Positions 37,822-44,296 of a stretch of 64,000 nucleotides of DNA are shown here, piece by piece. Source of the DNA: Rhodospirillaceae bacterium (lineage in GTDB: Bacteria > Pseudomonadota > Alphaproteobacteria > Rhodospirillales > Rhodospirillaceae); assembly GCA_002737725.1 (NCBI GenBank), contig NSIP01000001.1, forward strand, positions 398,921-462,920. Reading direction: 5' to 3'. A program made the position numbers and the translations under genes. The notes under the pieces were generated by a model that was given only the letters and a program-made list of their open reading frames with translations, did not search any database and had not been told where the DNA came from. How positions within the stretch are numbered: the first letter of the stretch is position 1; each line of letters opens with the position of its first letter.

Positions 37822-39330
37822 ATGACTTTCTCGCGCCGCCATCTCATTCGCGCTGCCGCAATAGCCGCCACCGCTGGCCCACTGATTCGCACTGGGCGGG
37901 CCAAGGCGGTCGACACCGCCGATGTGGTGGTGATTGGTGCGGGGCTCTCAGGCCTCAACACCGCATGGATTCTCACCGAAGCTGGTTTTGATGTTGTGGT
38001 GGTCGAGGGGTCATCGCGTATCGGCGGGCGTGCCTGGACCGCGACGGATTCTGAAACCGCGCCTGATCTGGGTGCCAGCCAAGTGGGCCCGTCCTACGCC
38101 CGCGTGCTCGACGTCATTGGACGATTGGGTTTGCCGATGGTGGGTGAAGACCGCCCCATTTTACCGTTCACCTATCACATCGGCGGGCAGGCGGTGCTCG
38201 CCAAGGATTGGGCGGATCATCCCGCCAACAAAACCGTTGGTGCCGAGCGCAAAATTGCTCCGGTGGCACTGAGCGGTGGATTGATCGCAAAATTCAATCC
38301 CCTGAAAGAACTTGATGATTGGTTGCGCCCCGAGTTCGCGAACAACGATATCTCCGTCAGTCAGTTGTTGGAAAACAATGGCGTATCAAAAGCGGCGCGC
38401 GACTTGGTGTCATTGACCACGGAGATGAACAACACGTCCGTTTTGGGACTCATGCATGATGGCGTGCGCGGCGCTTTTGAGGCCAAGTTCGCCCCCGCTC
38501 AGTCCGAGCAAATCGGCGGCGCGCTGGTGACAAAATCGACCGACGCAAAAACTGCGGACGGCGCGCCGGTCGAGGCCTGGCCCAAAAATTTCGTGGGTGG
38601 CGCCTCGATTTTGCCGATGGTCATGTCCAAGCAACTCAAACGCCCCGTGATGATGAATAAACTTGTTGCGGCGATTCACATGGATGATGGCGGTGTCGAT
38701 ATGCGCTGCCTGGACGGCACCAGCATACGTGCTAAATTTGTGGTGTCGGCGGTGCCGTTCTCTTTGCTGCGATTGATGGAGATCACACCATCTCTTGATC
38801 GCGTTCACTTTCAAGCCATCAACGAGATGGGTTACACCGACACAGCGCGCGCGTGGTGCACCGTCAAAGAGCCCTTCTGGCAGCAAGACGGTCTGAATCC
38901 ATCCGTATACAGTGATTCGGCCCTGCGGATGTTTTGGGTGCATGATAATCATTCGGGCAAGAAAGACGCGCCGACCAAGGGGCCGTTCAAAGCTACATTT
39001 GTGCTGACCTGGGGCGCGGCTGATCGTATCGCGCAGATGGATCCGGCGCGCGCGTCGGCGTTTTTACTCTCGGAGCTAGAGCGTCTTCGGCCCGCATCCA
39101 AAGGCCAGGTGAAGGTTGATCGATTCCATTCCTGGGGGCAGCAATCCTTACAACGCGGGTGCCGCCACAGCTATAAGCCTGGCCAAATTACCGCCTTTGC
39201 CAACGACATGATCAAACCGTGGCAACGGCTTCACTTCGCAGGCGAGCACACCCGGCGCCTCGATTACGGGATGGAGTCGGCCCTGGAGTCGGGCGAGCGT
39301 GTTGCCAACGAAATTATGGAGCGGGCTTAA
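37822..39330 (+). CDS. Tat-exported FAD-dependent amine oxidase, second paralogue
   Basis: Predicted protein of 502 residues. A twin-arginine signal (SRRHLIRAAAIAATAG) is followed by the FAD motif VVVIGAGLSGLNTAWILTEA, SSRIGGRAWTATDSE and the C-terminal LHFAGEHTRRLDYGMESALE. It is clearly paralogous to the enzyme at 22520. It would oxidise an amine in the periplasm. It is divergent from the TonB receptor across a palindrome, which suggests coordinated uptake and oxidation of one substrate. Confidence 0.9.
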   Translation: MTFSRRHLIRAAAIAATAGPLIRTGRAKAVDTADVVVIGAGLSGLNTAWILTEAGFDVVVVEGSSRIGGRAWTATDSETAPDLGASQVGPSYARVLDVIGRLGLPMVGEDRPILPFTYHIGGQAVLAKDWADHPANKTVGAERKIAPVALSGGLIAKFNPLKELDDWLRPEFANNDISVSQLLENNGVSKAARDLVSLTTEMNNTSVLGLMHDGVRGAFEAKFAPAQSEQIGGALVTKSTDAKTADGAPVEAWPKNFVGGASILPMVMSKQLKRPVMMNKLVAAIHMDDGGVDMRCLDGTSIRAKFVVSAVPFSLLRLMEITPSLDRVHFQAINEMGYTDTARAWCTVKEPFWQQDGLNPSVYSDSALRMFWVHDNHSGKKDAPTKGPFKATFVLTWGAADRIAQMDPARASAFLLSELERLRPASKGQVKVDRFHSWGQQSLQRGCRHSYKPGQITAFANDMIKPWQRLHFAGEHTRRLDYGMESALESGERVANEIMERA

Positions 39331-39341
39331 ACTCGCTCGGG

Positions 39342-39563
39342 TTATTTCTTGATGATGCGGCTCAGGAAAGACCCCCACATGGCGGTCTCGGCAACACCGA
39401 GATTGTGACCGTCCTCGGACTCGTCACTGCTACCCCTCACTTTGGCCCCTGGGTGACCGGACGCGTACATCCGGCGTCCGGCCCAGGGTGCCAATGCCAA
39501 GTCCCTGGAATGAGGGGGAAGGAACTCGGCTTGGGAAGTCTCGTTGGCGCTGTCATTTTCCAT
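39342..39563 (-). CDS. Doubtful 73-residue reading frame containing a palindromic element
   Basis: The frame starts MENDSANETSQAEFLPPHSR and ends GSFLSRIIKK, stopping 12 bases after the amine oxidase gene. Its middle third is encoded by a strong palindromic DNA element, so it may be an open frame by chance within a dispersed repeat. No ribosome site is evident. Listed because repeats of this kind sometimes sit inside expressed small genes. Confidence 0.25.
   Translation of the reverse strand: MENDSANETSQAEFLPPHSRDLALAPWAGRRMYASGHPGAKVRGSSDESEDGHNLGVAETAMWGSFLSRIIKK
39432..39518. repeat. Composite palindromic (REP/BIME-like) element
   Basis: Nested inverted repeats are visible: CCGGACGC (39457-39464) pairs with 39474-39481; CCCTGGG (39447-39453) pairs with 39482-39488 after a 3-base bulge; TTGGC (39442-39446) pairs with 39490-39494; and outer CCCCTCA (39433-39439) pairs with TGAGGGG near 39511. 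The whole could fold as a long hairpin. There is no T-run. Sequence of this type is often dispersed in proteobacterial genomes; only one copy is in this window. Confidence 0.55.
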
Positions 39564-39672
39564 GACCCTTCGTAGGCAAAATTTATATATCGGGCAAACG
39601 AATTATTTATGTCATTATTATCGTTTTTATCGATACTATGTGACAATTCCGAGACATTTCAGGGGTTAAGTC

Positions 39673-40611
39673 ATGGATATGGGGTTGGTGCGGACATTTC
39701 TGGAAGTGGTCGAGATGGGCAGCTTTATTCGCGCTGCCGTCTCGCTGCACGTGACCCAGTCCACCGTTTCGGCGCGCGTTAAAGAACTTGAACTTGAATT
39801 AAAACAATCACTCTTCGTGCGCCGCAAATCCGGTGTCGTGCTGACGCCTGCCGGCAAACGGTTTCAGCCCCATGCGCAAACAATGATGCATGTGTTGCGT
39901 CAAGCGCGTCAGGATGTGGCGCTGCCGGCTCAGCTTCGCGCCATCATTAACATCGGCGCACAGTATAGTTTATGGCAGCGCATCGCGCTGACGTGGATGG
40001 CGGATTATCGCATGGGCCACCCCGAAGTTGCGGTGCGTGCCGAGGCTGGGACACCTGAATCACTGATGAATCACTTGGCCGACGGCTTGTTGGATTTTGT
40101 GATCATGTACAGCCCCGAGGCGCGGCCTGGATTTCAAATTGAAAAGCTTATAGAAGAAATGCTGGTGATGGCCGCCAGCCGCCCCGACCATCGCGGGCCT
40201 GCAGATGCAGATTATGTGTTCGTCGATTGGGGTCGCGATTTCGCCGCCTGGCATTCCGATCAATTCCCCGATTTTAGCTCGCCGGGTTTACACGTCAGCT
40301 TAGGCGCTTTGGGTCTGAGTTATATTCTTGAACGTGGTGGCGCTGGCTATTTCCCGCGCAGGCTGGTGGCCGCCGATGTGGCCGCAGGTCGGCTTCATCT
40401 CATTGGCGGGATGCCCGAGTTTTTACGGCCTGCGCATATCATCTATCCGATTGATTCCGGCAACGAAGCCGCCGCGCAAGCTTTAGGGTCGTTGCGTGAG
40501 GCCGTGAAGCAAGACCGCGCGGCTATGACGCAATCGGGCGCCCCGTCGGCAATGGCCGAGGCTCAACCGATTCGGCGAGGTCGTGCTCGTTCAGTTGGTA
40601 GCCCAGCATAA
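39673..40611 (+). CDS. LysR-family transcriptional regulator
   Basis: Predicted protein of 312 residues. The N-terminal winged helix-turn-helix (MGSFIRAAVSLHVTQSTVSA) spans about residues 1-60, followed by the linker helix and an effector-binding domain (residues 90-290). LysR proteins usually bind T-N11-A sites and respond to a small ligand. Its neighbours, the amine oxidase upstream and the convergent carrier downstream, are the likely targets. The last 89 bases overlap the 3' end of the opposite-strand carrier gene. Confidence 0.92.
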   Translation: MDMGLVRTFLEVVEMGSFIRAAVSLHVTQSTVSARVKELELELKQSLFVRRKSGVVLTPAGKRFQPHAQTMMHVLRQARQDVALPAQLRAIINIGAQYSLWQRIALTWMADYRMGHPEVAVRAEAGTPESLMNHLADGLLDFVIMYSPEARPGFQIEKLIEEMLVMAASRPDHRGPADADYVFVDWGRDFAAWHSDQFPDFSSPGLHVSLGALGLSYILERGGAGYFPRRLVAADVAAGRLHLIGGMPEFLRPAHIIYPIDSGNEAAAQALGSLREAVKQDRAAMTQSGAPSAMAEAQPIRRGRARSVGSPA

Positions 40612-41905
40612 TCACAAAAGATAACGCCGCAAAAATTGTTGGTGCACCGATATACGTGATCATGATTCCACGTATGGTTTCGGGCGATTGCGCGACAAAG
40701 CCGCCTGCACTTTCCTGAAAGCCAAAATAACTTAAGCCCAATCCGGCCAGCAGCGCACCAAAAGCAAACGCCGTTTTGTCCATCGCGCTCCAGATCCCCG
40801 AGAATACGCCTTCGCGGTTCAGCCCGCTGATTTTGCGATCATAGGCAATAGTGTCGAGCAGCATCGAGAACGCCATGAGGCTGAAGCCGCAATTAAAAGT
40901 GCCGATACAAAGAGAGATCACATACAGCGTGATGTCATCGCCCGGCTCAACCCAGGCGAAGGCGAGGAACGAGAGAAAAAAACAAATGATCGACAGAATA
41001 AAGGTTGGCTTTTTCCCGATGCACCGCGACAGGGCTGTCCAGACTGGCGGGGTCAGAATGACCATAATCGCCATCAACAAAGTCATCAGGCTGACGAAGG
41101 TGATTTCTTTCTTGAGGTTGTAGACCGTAAATAAAATGATGGTGGCATAGGACGCAGCCGAGCCGACCAGCTGTGCAAAGTTCGACCCCAGCAAAATCAA
41201 GAAGGGCCGGTTCTTTGCTGCCAGGCACATCTGATCAATCAATCGAACCGCTGGCTGATCGGACTCGATTAATGGAACCGAGCGTGTGCCGATAAAAGTA
41301 ACAAACATGGTCACGCCGCAGATTAGACCCAAAACGATGGCCATAAATTGGTGGCCGGCCTCACCCCCGCCGCCCTGAACGATCAGCAGTGTTGGCATGA
41401 CGTTGCTGGCAATAAGTCCGAACCCGAGGCCCACTTGCCGCCAGCTCATTACGATCGTACGCTCGTGCATGTTCGTGGAGAGTTCCGACGCCATCGTCAG
41501 ATACGGAACGGAATAGATACTAAAAGCTATTGACGCGACGGTATAAATCAACCCGACATAAATGCCTTTTGCCGTTCCAGAGTCGAAGTGCGGGATATTA
41601 AAGAGCAGGTTAAAAGTGATGCCGCACAAAATGGATCCGACAAACAGAAACGGGCGTCGACGGCCCCAACGGCTTTTGGTGCGGTCTGACCAAAGGCCCA
41701 TGAGAGGATCGCAAAACACGATCCAGAGCTTGGGAATAAAAATCGCCGCGCCAGCCACGGCAGGAGGAACGCCAATGGCGGTAATCATGAATGACAGCAA
41801 AATCAGCGCCGGAACATCGCGAAAAACCTGTCCGCCAATCCATCCCGTGCCGTAGGCAGCATAGACGGCGTTTGATAATGGTCTTGTGTTTGCGGTGTCG
41901 GACAT
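40523..41905 (-). CDS. MFS transporter of the GPH (glycoside-pentoside-hexuronide) type
   Basis: Predicted protein of 460 residues from ATG 41905, preceded by GGGGA. Twelve membrane segments are visible; the hallmark loop is DPLMGLWSDRTKSRWGRRRP after TM2, characteristic of the GPH family of cation-sugar symporters. YSVPYLTMASELSTNMHERT in TM4-5 supports this. Substrates include sugars and other small polar compounds. Its C-terminal codons overlap the convergent lysR gene. Confidence 0.88.
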   Translation of the reverse strand: MSDTANTRPLSNAVYAAYGTGWIGGQVFRDVPALILLSFMITAIGVPPAVAGAAIFIPKLWIVFCDPLMGLWSDRTKSRWGRRRPFLFVGSILCGITFNLLFNIPHFDSGTAKGIYVGLIYTVASIAFSIYSVPYLTMASELSTNMHERTIVMSWRQVGLGFGLIASNVMPTLLIVQGGGGEAGHQFMAIVLGLICGVTMFVTFIGTRSVPLIESDQPAVRLIDQMCLAAKNRPFLILLGSNFAQLVGSAASYATIILFTVYNLKKEITFVSLMTLLMAIMVILTPPVWTALSRCIGKKPTFILSIICFFLSFLAFAWVEPGDDITLYVISLCIGTFNCGFSLMAFSMLLDTIAYDRKISGLNREGVFSGIWSAMDKTAFAFGALLAGLGLSYFGFQESAGGFVAQSPETIRGIMITYIGAPTIFAALSFVIMLGYQLNEHDLAESVEPRPLPTGRPIAS

Positions 41906-41966
41906 GCATTTCCCCAAATCTCAGCCCCACTTATAACTGCTGATCGGGTAATGCCCATCCAGAAAA

Positions 41967-41998
41967 GAAAACGCCCAGCTTTTCAGCCGGGCGTTTTC
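41967..41998 (-). terminator. Terminator of the DUF6491-like gene
   Basis: A 14-bp stem with one mismatch (41967-41980 with 41985-41998) has a 4-base loop and, on the minus strand, ends in GTTTTCTTTTCT. It follows the stop at 42083 and precedes the start of the carrier gene at 41905. Confidence 0.75.
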
Positions 41999-42082
41999 CG
42001 TGGTTCATGTTGCTCTGGTGAGGTCCTAACGCTGCGCCGCTGTCACAGCAGCTCGTCAGAACTCATCAGCTCACCTGTGTCC

Positions 42083-42472
42083 TTATTTCTTGGCCAGCAA
42101 CAGTTTGGCCTCGGCCTTGTCAATGGTGACGATTTTATCAATCATGCAGGTGGAACCGACAGGCTCGAGCACACGCAAGAGGTCGGATGTGCAAAGCTGA
42201 TTGATCGACGTGGAATGCGAAAATCCACCCTGGATCTTAAGGCCGCCGCACTTATTGATCAGGTCAATGCGTTTGTATCCGCCCTTGCCTTTCATCTTCA
42301 CCAAGATCGTTTTGTTATCGATCACCGGCGTTTGGTCGATGTAGTGCAGGCGCACGCACATTTGTGTGTCCCCGATGTTCTCGCCTTCGGCTTTTGCAAC
42401 GGCGGCGACCAAGACGCCGGTTGCTAATGCGGCAAAGGCGGCGATCAGATATCGGCTTAAATGGTCGGTCAT
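42083..42472 (-). CDS. Exported DUF6491-like protein
   Basis: Predicted protein of 129 residues from ATG 42472, preceded by AAAGGAC. Signal peptide (LIAAFAALATGVLVAAVAKA), then a domain with four cysteines: TQMCVRLHYIDQTPV, LINKCGGLKIQ, INQLCTSDLLRVL and STCMIDKIVTI. This spacing and the DNKTILVKMKG strand match what I recall of DUF6491 proteins, small periplasmic proteins of unknown role. The cysteines probably form two disulfides. It has its own terminator, so it is monocistronic. Confidence 0.75.
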   Translation of the reverse strand: MTDHLSRYLIAAFAALATGVLVAAVAKAEGENIGDTQMCVRLHYIDQTPVIDNKTILVKMKGKGGYKRIDLINKCGGLKIQGGFSHSTSINQLCTSDLLRVLEPVGSTCMIDKIVTIDKAEAKLLLAKK

Positions 42473-42575
42473 GGCGAACGTCCTTTCTGCTGACCTCGGT
42501 TTCACTTAGCGCTGAGTTTGTATCGTACACCTTGTTGTCCGGTTAAGGCCAGCATTGGGCTCAAATGGGGCAAAA

Positions 42576-43481
42576 TCATGATTTTTCAAGGGACCCTATG
42601 TCTTTTTTTGAAGCTTTGAAGAGCCCTTGGTCCTGGTTCAAAAACTCCACCATGGCCTTGGCTTTTCCCTCAACCCCACCTTCTGTGCGCACCAGCTTTG
42701 ACTCAGGCACCAGCTCGGCCATTTGCGCCGCAGCGGATTTCAGGTGTGGTGGCTCGGTATCGGCCTCGAGGACCAGCACCGGTCGCGTGATCAAGGGTAG
42801 GCGTTTGGTGGGCTCATAATCAAAGGCCGCGAGATAAGGCTTGTGATAGGTCGTCAGTGCTTTGAGCACATCAACCGTATGAGCATGCAGATGCTCGTTG
42901 CTGGGCATTGCCCGATACGTGCGATGCGCGGGGTCGCGCATGAAGTAAGGAAAATGAAAAATCTGATCGCGAATGAAATGAAACGCCCAGACCAAATGCT
43001 GCCCCATCTCGTCGGGTTTCATCTCGGGCGCGTAATGGGCAAGAATCTGCTTCTTCAGTTCCCCGTCGTATTCTGAAATTCCGTCGAAAATCACGCTCCC
43101 GACGCGGTCGGGAAACAGGATCGCCAGTTCAGCGGCCGTCCTGCAGCCCGTGTGCGCCCCGTAAACATCAACGCGATCGATGTGGAGTGCATCCAGAACA
43201 CGGCGCACACTATCTGCGAAGTACGCAATATCCGGCCGCTCCGGGTGGGGCGCGGCCGAGTCGCCGTTGCCCAGCGTATCGGGCGCGATCATGCGTTGGG
43301 TCAGGCCGCGCGCGCGCAGCGCAACCATCAGCGGCTCAAGCCCTCGCGCCGAAGCAGGCCCTGCATGCATCAGGTAGAGGGGCGGGCTGTTTTGTGCGCC
43401 TACCTCGGCGCACTCGCGTACATGGACCAGACCTTCGAAAAGTCGAACAAAGCACCGATCAATCGGATTGGTTGTGTTCAT
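42576..43481 (-). CDS. Alpha/beta-hydrolase-fold protein with altered active site
   Basis: Predicted protein of 301 residues from ATG 43481. The alpha/beta-hydrolase fold is clear (PLYLMHAGPASARGLEPLMV, MIAPDTLGNGDS, RVDVYGAHTGCRTAAELAIL). The nucleophile elbow, usually GxSxG, reads GAHTG, so the nucleophile position is His. Near the C-terminus, where the catalytic His is expected, the sequence reads VRTEGGVEGKAKA with no His. It may be a non-hydrolytic member or use a different chemistry. Unrelated neighbours on both sides. Confidence 0.8.
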   Translation of the reverse strand: MNTTNPIDRCFVRLFEGLVHVRECAEVGAQNSPPLYLMHAGPASARGLEPLMVALRARGLTQRMIAPDTLGNGDSAAPHPERPDIAYFADSVRRVLDALHIDRVDVYGAHTGCRTAAELAILFPDRVGSVIFDGISEYDGELKKQILAHYAPEMKPDEMGQHLVWAFHFIRDQIFHFPYFMRDPAHRTYRAMPSNEHLHAHTVDVLKALTTYHKPYLAAFDYEPTKRLPLITRPVLVLEADTEPPHLKSAAAQMAELVPESKLVRTEGGVEGKAKAMVEFLNQDQGLFKASKKDIGSLEKS

Positions 43482-43634
43482 AAGCCTTAATGCTTTTTGG
43501 CATTGCACGCGTGCTGCTAGATTGGGCTAGGTTATCGTCTATATGCAAGCATGTCAGTTGCGTCGATCACATTTTGATCGCACAATCTTCATGACACCGA
43601 GTGTAAACAAAAAGGTCTACAAAAGTCGTAAAAG

Positions 43635-44105
43635 ATGAGCTTGGGCGCAAGTTTGAGCGTGCGGAGTATAGTTAACTCACGCGGCAAAGCGTTCTTCGAT
43701 CATTGGCGTGCTTTACTGCGCCGTCCTTGCCTGCTCGCACCCTATTGTGATTACTATCTCGATCATGCTCCTGCGGCTCTGATGCCCGCAACATTTATCC
43801 AAGACGTTTCAGATGATGGCCTGCTGATATGGTTCATGGGCACTGAGCTCGTCAATCGGTGGCGGCGCGACGATAAGAGAAAGATTTTTGGCGCGCATCT
43901 CAGCGCATCTGATCGTGCGCGAACTGTGCTTGCCGGAAAAACGGTTACAGAGCACCCGTGAGGAATGCTACAGCAAGGGGTCATGGGAACTTCGCTTGGA
44001 CGCGCAGCTATTTTCGAGGCCATTTTATTACCGCTGTCAACCGAAGCCCATCGACCTAAAGGAATGGTTGTATTTAGCACTTTGATCAACGCGCTCGGTC
44101 GTTAG
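43635..44105 (+). pseudogene. PAS (PAS_5-type) domain gene interrupted by an in-frame TGA
   Basis: The first 108 codons encode the start of a PAS_5-type sensor domain (FFDHWRALLRRPCLL, FIQDVSDDGLLIWFMGTELV). After TVTEHP the frame meets TGA at 43959-43961 and then continues without shift as GMLQQGVMGTSLGRAAIFEA, ILLPLSTEAHRPKGMVV and a TAG at 44103-44105. The family typically has Cys-Gly after this Pro, so the TGA stands where a TGC or TGT codon is expected. Read through, the product would have 156 residues, the family size. Most likely a recent nonsense mutation; recoding cannot be excluded. Confidence 0.75.
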
Positions 44106-44296
44106 AAACACGGGAGAAATTTTTCTGCTGTCGGAGAGCGATGCTGGATTGATGTTGGCATGGGTGTGCCGTCAACGCCTCCGACAATCCTGATGTAAGG
44201 CTGCGCTTTTCTTCTATCACTAAGCGATTTGAGGCAAGCAGCAATGCCTCTTGTTGTCTTGTGACAAATTTCTTTTGCATTGTATGCTGATGCCGT

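Larger units (their letters stand above)
39331..39672. other. Intergenic region between amine oxidase and LysR genes
   Basis: The first 230 bases hold a composite palindromic element (39432-39518) inside a possible minus-strand reading frame. The last 90 bases, from about 39580, are A+T-rich and should hold the lysR promoter (for example TTATTTATGTCATTATTATCG). No other gene is seen. Confidence 0.6.

Noticed and set aside
43959-44000. Selenocysteine insertion element after the TGA in the PAS gene
   Set aside because: I could not fold a convincing bacterial SECIS stem-loop in the 40 bases after the TGA, so recoding is kept only as an alternative in the finding.
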